Made by a program: the position numbers and the translations under genes. From NCBI GenBank assembly GCA_024509875.1, contig JAMPIV010006395.1, positions 124,001 through 188,000 on the forward strand: a DNA stretch of 64,000 bases. The letters run 5' to 3'. The notes below the pieces were generated by a model. The model had not been told where the DNA came from. It saw only the letters and a program-made list of their open reading frames with translations, and ran no database searches. Source of the stretch: Oreohelix idahoensis. Lineage: Eukaryota > Mollusca > Gastropoda > Stylommatophora > Oreohelicidae. Position 1 is the first letter of the stretch. Each line of letters begins with the position of its first letter. Shown here in pieces: positions 22,744 through 31,520 of the stretch.

Positions 22744-22969
22744 TTGTGTACGTGGTACAACGAATACAGATTTAACAGATTAAAAAAAAAAAAAAATGTT
22801 TTGTATCTGCTAGTTTAAAATTGACATGTATATCATTCTGTTGTATATTTTTATTTGAGATTTCAGCACATGTAGCGATTCTTTTTTTAACGTTGATTTT
22901 TGACAGAGAGTACTAGTTATATTCCACATTGATAATGTATCATTTGTTGCCGTGGGTAATTGCTAACAT

Positions 22970-23320
22970 TGTGTCTGGTTCCATTTTCTCTCATTGTTAT
23001 GTCAATATTTAACCATGCTACTCATTATTTTGAAGAAAAATGTTTGAAATTCTAATTATGTTATAGTTTTCATTTCTCTATTATGTCATAATTTAACAAT
23101 GCTATCTGTAATTATGAACAATTGTGTGCAAAATCATTGGAAATTCTAACTATGTTATAGGTTCCATTTGTCCCATTGTTATGTCAATAATTAATCATGC
23201 TACTCATAGTTGTGAGGAAAAAAAAATATTGGAAATTCTAATTATGTTTTAAGGTCTAATTGTTGCCCATTGTTATGTCAAAATATAACCATGCTACTCA
23301 CAGCTGTGAAGAAATTAAAA
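22970..23320 (+). repeat. 115-bp tandem units in LINE 3' region
   Basis: About four diverged copies of a unit holding TTCTAATTATGTTATAG, CCCATTGTTATGTCAATA and ACCATGCTACTCATAG followed by a GTGAAGAAA end. The array lies between the ORF1 stop and the A-rich terminus. Confidence 0.7.
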
Positions 23321-23342
23321 GAAATTAAAAAATAAAAAAAAA

Positions 23343-23492
23343 CTATCTGTTCTTATCAGCTTAATATCTGATACGTGACCCATTGGGTCACTACGATATT
23401 AAACTGATTTTTGGAACTAGACGAGATGCCCGGGGCTTGCTCCGCTCTCGTCACGGGTCGACCCGATTTTGCAGTACTTTCGGGAATGGCCC
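23343..23492 (+). ncRNA. U2 snRNA, 3' four-fifths (interrupted copy)
   Basis: Begins at the conserved TATCTGTTCTTATCAGC and runs through TTAATATCTGATACG, a perfect stem IIa (GTGACCC..GGGTCAC), the Sm-type GATTTTTGGAA site, a strong stem III (GACGAG..CTCGTC) and stem IV with TTTTGCAGTAC. This is clearly U2. Its first 36 nucleotides are separated from it: the 31-nt U2 head lies at 21340-21370, before the ORF1-only LINE. About 14 bases after the 3' end comes a 20-base poly(A) at 23507-23526, which genuine U2 genes lack. The copy is therefore probably a retroposed U2 later split by the LINE. It cannot make normal U2. Confidence 0.85.
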
Positions 23493-23526
23493 AAAAGAAT
23501 CAATGTAAAAAAAAAAAAAAAAAAAA

Positions 23527-23557
23527 TTCTCGGCCTTTTGGCTAAGATCAAAGTGTC
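23527..23557 (+). repeat. U2 snRNA 5' segment, copy 2 (31 nt)
   Basis: Same 31 nucleotides as at 21340, again directly after poly(A) and ending at AAAGTGTC. Confidence 0.85.
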
Positions 23558-23765
23558 TAAGCACAGGGACCAATACAGTGACATTCATGTGTCATTAGGT
23601 CCTTTGTGTGAGAACACAGAAGATCACTACAGTGACACATGATGTCATTGGGTCTTCTTGTGTTGGGACATGGGTCTTGACCAGGGCCGGGTTGAGCGTG
23701 TGCAATGCAACCTCATGCGAGGAAAAAAATATGCGACCTCATGCGAGGAAAAAAAAAAAAAAAAA
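23558..23765 (+). mobile_element. Short poly(A)-ended retroposon (unit S1)
   Basis: About 208 bp with no open frame, closing with a 17-base A tract. It contains two related halves (ACAGTGACATTCATGTGTCA and ACAGTGACACATGATGTCA) and two copies of ATGCGA..CTCATGCGAGGAA-like sequence before the tail. The same body occurs at 32890-33117. It is SINE-sized; whether it is a SINE with a U2 head or a LINE 3' scrap is open. Confidence 0.65.
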
Positions 23766-23781
23766 GCTTCTCGGCCTTTTG
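23766..23781 (+). repeat. U2 snRNA 5' segment, partial copy
   Basis: GCTTCTCGGCCTTTTG follows a poly(A) tail and matches U2 from about nucleotide 4, then diverges. It is shorter than the 31-nt copies. Confidence 0.7.
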
Positions 23782-23811
23782 TCTGTACAAAATGTTGCCT
23801 CACGAGTGTAA

Positions 23812-24213
23812 CAAGAGAGTGTCATTTTTTTCTCGGTAGCTACAACCACAGGAGCTAAGAGACCTCGATGTGAGGAAACTGGTCAAGGCGCAGGCCACAG
23901 CACTCCCAAAAAGCTAAAGGTGCAGGATGAATACAGCAAACTGGAGGGGGACAGTATGGAAGTTGGAGACAGTTTAAAGCTTATTCCATTTTTGAAACGA
24001 ATGCTAAACAATGGTTGCCACCCGGATGTTATTTCTTGGGCTGAAGATGAAACATTCGAAATCACAGATTACAATAAATTAGCAGATCTTTGGAATAAGG
24101 AGAAAGGGAATGTGTCTATGAACAGAGACAATTTGCGCAAAGCGCTTGAGTACCCGAGAAAACAACAGACTCTGTTTGAAGTGGGTACATTCACTTACTT
24201 GTTTGCAAACTGA
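23812..24213 (+). CDS. ETS-domain protein, retrocopy-like
   Basis: Open frame of about 133 codons that is open upstream of its first ATG (23956), so it may be a 5'-truncated cDNA. An N-terminal basic stretch (AKRPRCEE, TPKKLKVQ) could be a nuclear signal. Residues about 55 to 133 match the ETS DNA-binding fold: LIPFLKRML, DVISWAED, LADLWNKEKGN, MNRDNLRKALEY and TFTYLF. ETS proteins bind GGAA sites. In most of them the recognition helix has two arginines (RALR); here the sequence reads KALE, so one DNA contact is changed to lysine and one to glutamate. There are no introns in the domain. The unit starts with a U2 scrap and probably ends at the poly(A) at 29336. Divergent host paralogue or dead retrogene are both possible. 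Confidence 0.65.
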   Translation, partial: QESVIFFSVATTTGAKRPRCEETGQGAGHSTPKKLKVQDEYSKLEGDSMEVGDSLKLIPFLKRMLNNGCHPDVISWAEDETFEITDYNKLADLWNKEKGNVSMNRDNLRKALEYPRKQQTLFEVGTFTYLFAN

Positions 24214-24574
24214 CTTTTTCTACGTTACTTTTTTATAATCTGACATGATATTGTCTTTGTCCTTGTTCTGGAATGCCCAGGGTAAGAGAGGTAGAGTGTA
24301 CACTTTTGGTGACATAATTTGTGTTTGTATTTTGCACTTTCAAGCTGTTTATTTGAGTAAAATTTGCTGTACCTTTTTCCAGGATCAGTAATTTTTTAAT
24401 GTTCAGAAACTTGTTTGCGATTACTATTTATTTAATTTGCCGACCCTTTTTTTAAAATATTTCTATTTTGACAATGTTTGTTCAACACGAACGTCCAGTT
24501 GTAAGTTTTGTATCTCCTCAGGAAATATAAAGTATTTAATTGCATTTTAGATCACAGACATTACAATGTAATAT

Positions 24575-24720
24575 TTATATCATTATATACAACAAATTGC
24601 TACATAAACCAACACTGCAGAAGTATTTCTTTGACATAGACTTCCTGCAAGTGGACCTGGTGCAGTTATAGCTACAAGGTCAATAAGGAGTGAAGGAGGA
24701 GTTGATGATTATGATGATTT
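24575..24720 (+). mobile_element. SINE family A copy
   Basis: AAATTGCTACATAAACCAAC, GACTTCCTGCAAGTGGACCT, CAATAAGGAGTGAAGGAGG and a GATGATTATGATGAT end match the 3' two-thirds of the family. The 5' end is missing. Confidence 0.65.
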
Positions 24721-25099
24721 AAATAACATTATTGAAAAGAAGAAATAATCAATTAGGAAAAGCATTCGAGGCCACAGAGAAGTGGGTTTTTTTTTTTCAG
24801 AAGAATGTTAAAAATACCATGGACAGAGCAAAATAGAAATCTTGATGTCCGAAAACAATGAGGAACATCTTTACCTGCAGCAAAAATCTAAGTGACATTG
24901 AATATTACAGAAGAATTGCTTATATTATTACAGATTTTAATCTGCACATCATGCAAACTCAAAAACTCAAATCAGAACATTATATATGATACCTTGCATG
25001 TTGTAAACATCACGGGTGATTTGGTGTTTATTTGCATAGTTGCACTTTGTGTCTTTCAATATTAGACAGCGTTGTATTTTAAAAAGTAGAATGGTACTT

Positions 25100-25345
25100 T
25101 TTTTTTTTTAAGTTGCAAACTTGTGCATACTTTGGGGCAAAGTTACCGGGTTCAAACCACATAGTGTCATTCTCAAGTCTACCTGGCTGTAAATGGGTAC
25201 CTGACTCTGCTCTTGAGTTAGAGAAGGAAAAGTTAGCATGGAAGGAAACCAGTCAACCTTCCTCACACAGCTGGACCTAGTATGGTGAAGCCTTACTCTC
25301 TTACAGCAGTATCTGCTTTCATGGAACAACCTTTAACCTTTACCT
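25100..25345 (+). mobile_element. tRNA-type SINE (family B) copy
   Basis: A box-B-like GGGTTCAAACC at about 25149 is followed by CTACCTGGCTGTAAATGGGT, a CTCTTGAGTTAGAGAAGG block and CAGCAGTATCTGCTTTCATG. It pairs with the fuller copy at 47165-47420. Confidence 0.75.
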
Positions 25346-25448
25346 AAGGGGCAAAGTTCAGCTCTGTATTTTGTTTTAACATATCTAGTAATATTATAAT
25401 TTCTCCACTGTTTCCACTTTCAAATGCATTTGTATACTGGTGTTGCAT

Positions 25449-25473
25449 TGTGTGCGCGTGCGTGCGCGCGCGC
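25449..25473. repeat. Alternating TG/CG tract
   Basis: Twenty-five bases of alternating purine and pyrimidine (TGTGCGCGTGCGTGCGCGCG..), a sequence type able to adopt Z-DNA. Confidence 0.85.
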
Positions 25474-25936
25474 TTCCATAAACTGAACTATATCTATACT
25501 TTAGTGTGTTACATTGTTTAAGCATTATACATATTATAAAACGTTTCACTAGCTTTGCCCAACTTCAAAATGCTATATCTCAGCGAATATATAACGCATA
25601 TAAGTGAAATTTTGTGTGTGAATTTGAAATGGTTAGACCCTATGAATTAAATTTTTCATTAAAATGCGGCCATTGGTTTCAATTTTCGTCTCTTTGCGAT
25701 ATAATATAAAATCCTACTTGCCAACACACATCACACGCACACATATTGAAATGTCTACAGTAAATTATACGACCTCATTTGCACATTTTTGGTTTATCAA
25801 GTATTTTGCATGATTTTTGAGTGAAATTGCGTGAAATCGCACTTCTTGAACATAAAACAGTTTATATCCGGTGCAACGCACACATTGTCAATCAGAGGTG
25901 TGTCTACAAAAATTATTGTGTGGTTAAGAAGGAAAA

Positions 25937-27226
25937 ATGAGTCTGCGAGTACATTTTATGACATTACAGCAAATCACAAATAGGATTTTTAAGTATTTCT
26001 GCAATGAAGCTACTCGAGGAAAACTATATCATTCTATTTCAAACCCACAAAAGAGGACTATTCACGCCTTGGGGATAAGCAAACGATCATTGCACCGCTG
26101 GATAGCGACATCTGAAATGTCTAATTCCAGTGTTTTACACACGAAAATTAGGCCAAGAGTGGTGGATAATTTTGACAGAGAATTGATCCGCAGAGAAATT
26201 TGCAATATGTTTCACAATAATGAGGCAGTGACTTTAAGGAAATTGAAAATTTGGTTAAGAAAGAATAATGACATTGATATTTCCAAATCTACGCTATGGA
26301 GGACTATTAGGAGTTTGGGATTCACTTTTAGAAAATATGTTGGTGGTAGAAACCTTATTTGTGAGAAGCCTCATATAGTTGCAATGAGAAGCAAATATTT
26401 ACGCGAGGTCAGAGAAATGAGAAGAGATTGTTATGATTTTGTGTATTTAGATGAAACTTGGATCAATGCGCACCACAGTAATGAACGAGAATGGCAATCA
26501 TCTGATGGAACAACTAAGAGACTAGTACCAAGCAGCAAAGGACAGCGCCTAATAATTGCACATGCAGGAAGCAGCCATCATGGGCTTCTAAATAATACTG
26601 AACTCATATTTGTTTCAAAATCCACAGATAATAGGGATTATCATACAGAGATGAATGGCAAGATATTTCAAGATTGGATTGTGAATCATGTACTTCCTTC
26701 ATTGGATAGACCGTCGTGTTTGATAATGGACAATGCTTCATATCACAACGTTGTGGCACCAGAAGATAAAGTTCCTAATTCATCAAGTACTAAAGATGTA
26801 ATAAAGATTTGGCTGACCAAAAACAACATTCCATTCAACGAAATGTCCCTGAAGCCTGAATTACTTGAAATTGTAAAAAATACACAGCATACAAAGATAT
26901 TTCACATAGACAAGGCAATCCATGAACATGGTCACAGATGTTTAAGATTGCCTCCTTACCATTCTCACTTAAACCCAATAGAATTAGTCTGGGCTAAAAT
27001 TAAGGAACAGGTAGCAACAGAAAATAGGACGTTCAAATTAAAAGATGTTGAAATACTTACAAAAGCCGCCATCTCGAACATAGCCAGGGATTATTGGAAG
27101 AAATGTGAGAACCATGTGTTACAAGAGGAAGAGGAATATTGGACGAATGATGGTTTGTCCTTCATTCAGCCGAGATTGATTATCATTTTCTCAGAGACAT
27201 CTGATTATGATTCGGATGAAGTTTAA
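25937..27226 (+). CDS. DDE transposase with long D-E spacing
   Basis: Intact 429-codon frame. The N-terminus carries helix-turn-helix-like sequence (ALGISKRSLHRWI and SKSTLWRTIRSLGFTF). The catalytic triad is in FVYLDETWIN (first D, about residue 172), CLIMDNASYHN (second D, about 264) and HLNPIELVWAKIK (E, about 348). The interval between the second D and the E is about 83 residues, far longer than the 34 to 41 usual in Tc1/mariner families and close to the group named Sailor (DD82E), as I recall it. The PPYHSHLNPIE context is otherwise classic for the IS630 group. The protein would cut and paste the surrounding element. All key residues are present, so activity is possible. Confidence 0.85.
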   Translation: MSLRVHFMTLQQITNRIFKYFCNEATRGKLYHSISNPQKRTIHALGISKRSLHRWIATSEMSNSSVLHTKIRPRVVDNFDRELIRREICNMFHNNEAVTLRKLKIWLRKNNDIDISKSTLWRTIRSLGFTFRKYVGGRNLICEKPHIVAMRSKYLREVREMRRDCYDFVYLDETWINAHHSNEREWQSSDGTTKRLVPSSKGQRLIIAHAGSSHHGLLNNTELIFVSKSTDNRDYHTEMNGKIFQDWIVNHVLPSLDRPSCLIMDNASYHNVVAPEDKVPNSSSTKDVIKIWLTKNNIPFNEMSLKPELLEIVKNTQHTKIFHIDKAIHEHGHRCLRLPPYHSHLNPIELVWAKIKEQVATENRTFKLKDVEILTKAAISNIARDYWKKCENHVLQEEEEYWTNDGLSFIQPRLIIIFSETSDYDSDEV

Positions 27227-27235
27227 TTTCTTTAA

Positions 27236-28713
27236 GGGGAAGTTAAACCCCCAAAATGAAAAACACAGAATTATAAGTTAATATCTATATCTGGTCATTT
27301 ATACAAGCACAATGACTGAAAAAAATACAAAATATTGAGGTATATACTAAAAACTTGCAATCTATGGCGGAAAAACAGTGAAAAAAAGGCAAATTTTAGC
27401 TTTTTTGGGTATTTTGTTGCCCAAGATATCTCAAATGTGAGTACAACTTGAGTTATGAAATTTGGCTGTTTTATTTGTTAATATATGATAATGATTGTAT
27501 ACTAAAATAATTTTGATTGGTTTGATATCTGAGTTTTTTTGGATTTTAACATACCAATCGAAAAAAAGACGACATTTTTAAGGGGGGTATCTTAGCTATT
27601 TCTCAACAGTTTTGTAGTTTGTTAACATATATCCTTTATTTTAGTTTATTTTAATGAGCACGATGTGTACAGTATGTGGCCCAAAATTTACTGCTGTATC
27701 ACTAATAGTTTTTGAAAAATCGTGGGCAACGTGCCCACATTTGTGTGAAAAATGAGGTTTTGAGAAAATTAAGAAAAAAGGGAGGAATTACACTTTTACA
27801 CAAAATTTACTCACCTCAGTATCCCCCTGCTATGTAGGAATCATCTCTGGTATTTTCCTTTATTGATTCCATGTTCTTTGTCATACTTTGCAGCTTACTT
27901 TTCATTAAATTCTTCATTTCTGCAGACTGTATGCGCTTTTCGTCAGTTTCCGAAAAAAATGCATCCTTTCTCTGGTAGACATGTACTATGTGGAAAGAAG
28001 CGATTGCTCTACCCTCAGCAGACTCAGTACATGTAGGAGAGGCTTTGCTCTCAATATTCACAAGATTAGGATACCCTTATTAGATATTAACTGACAATGG
28101 TTCACAGTTCAGAGGGAAACTGATGGAGGAAGTTTTTAGGATTTTTCAAAATATTGTCGTCCGCACATTTTATCATCTACAATCGATTGGACAAGTGGAA
28201 AGATATAACGGGACTCTACTTACAAATTTATTTAAGCTCGCACAGGAGAAACCAGAATCCTATGATTCGTTCTTACCTGCAGCTTTATTTGCGTATAAGG
28301 AGGTACCCTACCACTCTACTGGAATACCTCCAGCCACGTTATTATTTCGATGACCCATCAAAGGACCCCATAAAAATTAGCCAGTCAAAATTATTTTTAC
28401 ACATGAAACTATGTTTGAAGAACTTGAATTCTGTTTGCTTCAGGGAAATGAATATGGTACCGAAAATTAAAATCCATGCATTAGAAGCAATATAGCATCA
28501 CAAATATACCAATTTGTATATTTTACATATATAATTAGGTAAAAATACAATTACCTGACATACTTTAAAAATTTATATAAAATCATCCATAAAGGTTTTA
28601 GTGAAAATAAACATACAGAAATGTGGGCAAATGAATGTACTTTCCAGTGCAATATGTATCTAAAATTTGATATTTTCAATGAAATTCTTCATTTTTGGGG
28701 GTTACACCTCCCC
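27236..28713. mobile_element. Nested TTAA-flanked element
   Basis: Inverted ends GGGGAAGTTAAACCCCCAAA (27236) and the complement of TTTGGGGGTTACACCTCCCC (28713), each flanked by TTAA (27232-27235 and 28714-28717). TTAA duplication is typical of piggyBac-type insertion. The element starts six bases after the transposase stop codon. It carries no transposase of its own, so it is non-autonomous; it holds a fragment of a retroviral-type integrase. Confidence 0.75.
28070..28365 (+). pseudogene. Retrotransposon-type integrase core fragment
   Basis: Reads LTDNGSQFRGKLMEEVF, then YHLQSIGQVERYNGTL (the catalytic E), then AALFAYKEVPYHSTGIPP, the second half of a Gypsy-type integrase core. The first catalytic D region and the zinc domain are absent. 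It is enclosed by the inverted repeats of the TTAA element, so it is either a captured fragment or a trace of a Ginger-like transposase. A stop codon follows at about 28351. Confidence 0.75.
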
Positions 28714-28719
28714 TTAAAG

Positions 28720-29034
28720 ATGACCTTACCGTTATTTACAAGCACAGTAGAGGAGAAACTTTCCATTATGATATTTATGAACCGCAAAGTGGTGATACCT
28801 ATTGAAATAATCAGATCAATGAAGGTCCAGTTTGGTAGCGCATTAAATGTCAATGACAAACAATGTCATGGTATCTCCCATGCAGATCATTTAAGAAATC
28901 ATCTTCAACAGGTATTCATATGCAAACGTGATGGCCACATTATTGTAATAGTAGACACGCCTATGCCTATTCAATTCACAGAATATGTGACTGAAGTGGT
29001 AAAATTTCTTTTTTCGATACACAATAATTAGTAT
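28720..29034 (+). CDS. Small ORF of unknown function in transposon
   Basis: Open frame of 104 codons starting MTLPLFTSTVEEKLS and ending VVKFLFSIHNN. I do not recognise a domain; the composition is that of a small folded protein (alternating hydrophobic and charged residues, one Cys). It belongs to the outer transposon: if the nested TTAA element is removed, its ATG lies about 11 bases after the transposase stop. It could be an accessory protein of the transposon or a chance frame. An in-frame start further upstream lies inside the nested element and is unlikely to be original. Confidence 0.4.
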
Positions 29035-29214
29035 GCCGACAAAGATCAAAGGATTTCATCCGTTTGTGGGAACTGGACAAGATGCACAGATATAAAGTAT
29101 ATATTTGTTGGGTCTAACCCAATATAACATCGTATGCAAAAAATGGCATTAATACGTTAGACGGTTAATCAGATAATTACATTTGAAGTTGGGCAAAGCT
29201 AGTGAAACGTGCTA

Positions 29215-29359
29215 TAGCTGTTCACGTACAGATATTGGCGGTTTGTTCCTTCCCTTCCTGTTGTGCCTTGGTCATTTCTATGACCAGTCTCTTGTTACTT
29301 ATTACATTTTCAAGTAAATAAAGAAATTCCCACACAAAAAAAAAAAAAAAAAAAAAAAA
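29215..29359 (+). other. 3' end of retroposed transcript with poly(A)
   Basis: AATAAA at 29317-29322 followed 13 bases later by a 24-base poly(A) at 29336-29359. Together with 23766-25536 it probably forms the transcript that carries the ETS domain. Confidence 0.6.
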
Positions 29360-29390
29360 TTCTCGGCCTTTTGGCTAAGATCAAAGTGTC
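29360..29390 (+). repeat. U2 snRNA 5' segment, copy 3 (31 nt)
   Basis: Third copy of the 31-nt U2 stretch, directly after poly(A) and ending at AAAGTGTC. Confidence 0.85.
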
Positions 29391-29535
29391 ATACTTTTAG
29401 GGATCATTTCTAGAGTATGCCTGGTCTTAGCCAGGGCCAGGATCACACACCTTAACACACCAAACCTAATAAAGTCATTAGACCTCATTTTGAACCCCAG
29501 AAGGGGCATTTAAGTTAAAAAATAAAAAATAAAAA
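29391..29535 (+). mobile_element. Short A-tailed retroposon (unit S2)
   Basis: About 145 bp without an open frame, containing CTGGTCTTAGCCAGGGCCAG, a potential hairpin, and ending in an (A)nT-rich tail. It resembles unit S1 only around the CCAGGGCC block. Confidence 0.5.
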
Positions 29536-30362
29536 GTTAAGGGCGACACGGCGCGTCCTGTTCAACCTAGTCAAAACGAGGCAAAAGTTTTACATTAAAA
29601 AAAAAATGTAACCAGCCATGTTCATGTATTAGTAATGCACTATGACTGGGTGTAACCAGCCAGGTTCATGCGTCAGTAATGTACTTTGACCGACTGTAAG
29701 CAGCCAAGTTCGTGCGTCAGTAATGTACTTTGACTGACTGACTAAGCAAAGTTCCTGTGTCAGTAATGTACTTTGACTGACTGTAAGCAGCCAAGTTTGT
29801 GTGTCAGTAATATACTGTGACTAACTGTAACCAGCCATATACATGTCTCTAATGTAGTGTGACTGAAAGTAACCAGCAAAGTTCATACATCTCTAATGTA
29901 GTGTTAGTGAGTGAAATTGCCAAATGCATGTGGCAGTTATACTCTTGACCTTCCAATTAAAAGTGTGTTTTATATGAAATTGTATTAACAGTGTGCAGCT
30001 GAGTGAAAAAAAGATATTGTGTGATTAGTTACTCGATCATACAGATGTTGAGATTTATGAATTACATGAATTTTTGAAGTTTCTCACCGTTAAATTCTTT
30101 GTTAAATCTGAGATACTCATATAAATTGTTCTCATTCAGTTTTGTTTGGACAGTTTTCACTTAAACTGTTCCATTGTTAGACAAATTATCTTGAAAAGTA
30201 GAAATACTTAAGTGTGTTTGTGAACTAGCTTAAAAAAAAAAAATATCCCTTCTAAATGAACCCTTTTTTTTCGCTGCTGTGAGGTGCATTTGTTTTTGGT
30301 CAAAGCGTTATATAATAAATGATACATTTGAAAAAAAAAAAAAAAAAGGTAACGGCGACACG
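29536..30362 (+). mobile_element. Repeat-rich poly(A)-ended unit with imperfect TSD
   Basis: GTTAAGGGCGACACG at 29536 and GGTAACGGCGACACG at 30348 flank the unit and match at 13 of 15 bases, as an aged target duplication would. Inside is no gene. The unit holds about seven diverged copies of a motif of roughly 45 bp (TGTAACCAGCCA..TTCATG..CAGTAATGTA) from 29609 to 29935 and ends in a 17-base poly(A) at 30331-30347. It may be a LINE 3' untranslated region. Confidence 0.6.
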
Positions 30363-30416
30363 TCTACAAACTAAAAGGTTTTTCGGATAGTTGCATTTCT
30401 TTCTACCAATCTAGTC

Positions 30417-31520
30417 ATGGCTACTGCACCACCTCCTGTTTCTAAAGCTGCCAGTCGCATGCTCAGAAGATTCACACAGGCGGAAACCATGAAGCCACCA
30501 TTAGTTCAAGCTCTTGGGCTCAGTCCTGACACCGATGCCGACAGAATTCAGATTGTGGTGTTCTGCTGGATAAGGACTTTTCTTCTTGCCACTACATCCA
30601 TGGACGTCCGATGGATCAATATGACTTGGGGGAAGCTATACTTGATCATGCAGGAATGGATCCTCGGGCTTCCTGCTGGTCCCAGAGCTCCCGCACTTCT
30701 GATGTCTATGTGGGCAGACCTGTTGCCTTCTTCAGCTCATGCAAAGTTGCTCGTGCATGTCAAAACAGCCGATACACAGTCCACGCCGATTGCCAAATGG
30801 AAAGCTCTGATTGCTGCTATTGTTGCTGATCTACCCAATTTCCCGGAGATCAATCCCGACATAGACGTAGATACAACAACATGCGGATTGGCAATGGCCA
30901 TTCAGAAACGTGGACAAGCAACGGATGCCTACTGTTCCAAGACACGAGCGGACTTAGTACAAGAAGGCATGTTCAGCCCCTTAGTGGCTTGCGGACAGAC
31001 CGAACTCAAGGCCATTTGGTCGCTGTTTGAGAAGCTGATTCCAAAGAATTTGTTGCAAGATCTGACATCCGCCTCTTCTTCATCCACCACTATGAGGCTG
31101 AACTTGATCATGCAAAGGATCGCAACCATCGGGATGACGCCACTCAGAACCATCATGGACATGCAAGTCTTGCATCCTCAATTTCCATGGACCGACATCT
31201 TTGCATTGTTTCCGGGCGAGAAGATTGAACTGGACAAGGCCAAAGCCAAGCTAGCCCAAGATCCGTTTTTCGCCTTTGATCACAATGCCAACGTATATGG
31301 GATGACTAAGTATCCCTATACGTTTGCTCTGGCCAAAGGTTTAAAAGAGGACGTAAACATGGACAGGGAGTTCCGCGGGTACAAGGGGGATCCTCGGGTT
31401 TCAAGAGTCTCTTTAGTGCAAAAGATAGTCACAGAGTACAAAACTGCACATGAGAAATTGGAGTCCGTATCAGCCGAGCCTATTCTGCAGGCCATCAGGG
31501 ATCTTTATGCCAACATCTAA
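30417..31520 (+). CDS. Endogenous viral nucleoprotein-like ORF 1
   Basis: Intact 367-codon frame from ATG to TAA inside a cDNA-like unit: about 55 bases of 5' leader and a TCATT-A(17) end at 31552-31568. The protein is mostly helical in character, without signal or membrane segments. Its second half aligns loosely with ORF 2 nearby (LNLIMQRIATIGMTPL against a similar SGMTL block, then YPYTFALAKG against FPDLHFVATQTG). That order resembles the conserved C-lobe of nucleoproteins from Mononegavirales. Such proteins coat viral RNA. The poly(A) and lack of introns indicate a viral mRNA copied into the genome by LINE machinery. The virus family is uncertain and the assignment rests on pattern alone. 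No internal stop is present. Confidence 0.55.
   Translation: MATAPPPVSKAASRMLRRFTQAETMKPPLVQALGLSPDTDADRIQIVVFCWIRTFLLATTSMDVRWINMTWGKLYLIMQEWILGLPAGPRAPALLMSMWADLLPSSAHAKLLVHVKTADTQSTPIAKWKALIAAIVADLPNFPEINPDIDVDTTTCGLAMAIQKRGQATDAYCSKTRADLVQEGMFSPLVACGQTELKAIWSLFEKLIPKNLLQDLTSASSSSTTMRLNLIMQRIATIGMTPLRTIMDMQVLHPQFPWTDIFALFPGEKIELDKAKAKLAQDPFFAFDHNANVYGMTKYPYTFALAKGLKEDVNMDREFRGYKGDPRVSRVSLVQKIVTEYKTAHEKLESVSAEPILQAIRDLYANI

Larger units (their letters stand above)
21371..23342 (+). mobile_element. ORF1-only LINE derivative inside U2
   Basis: Segment of 1.97 kb between two halves of U2 snRNA. It has a 5' region with three related motifs, one intact ORF1, no ORF2, a 3' region with four tandem units of about 115 bp, and an A-rich end. 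This is the layout of a half-LINE derivative such as HAL1 in mammals. The ORF1 is of the kind carried by Tx1-clade elements, so the Tx1 LINE just upstream could be its helper. Insertion between U2 nucleotides about 36 and 37 left no long duplication. Confidence 0.65.
24214..25536 (+). other. Probable 3' untranslated region of ETS unit with SINEs
   Basis: No gene. The stretch holds two SINE copies and ends where a DNA transposon is inserted. I infer it is continuous with 29215-29335, which has AATAAA and a poly(A) tail. Confidence 0.4.
25537..29214 (+). mobile_element. IS630/Tc1/mariner-group DNA transposon, TIR-bounded
   Basis: Terminal inverted repeats of about 30 bp: ACGTTTCACTAGCTTTGCCC at 25541 and its complement GGGCAAAGCTAGTGAAACGT at 29191. 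The repeats extend outwards to TATA at both ends, consistent with a TA target duplication (25535-25536 and 29215-29216). Inside are a transposase, a second small ORF and a nested TTAA-bounded insertion. Without the nested element the transposon would be about 2.2 kb. It sits in the probable 3' region of the ETS unit. Confidence 0.85.

Noticed and set aside
28070..28365. A second full LTR element within the DNA transposon
   Set aside because: Only half an integrase core is present, with no LTRs, RT or protease nearby, and the TTAA inverted repeats enclose it.
30929..31162. Minus-strand frame inside the first virus-like ORF
   Set aside because: Short shadow frame with no motif; the plus-strand frame is longer and bounded by leader and poly(A).
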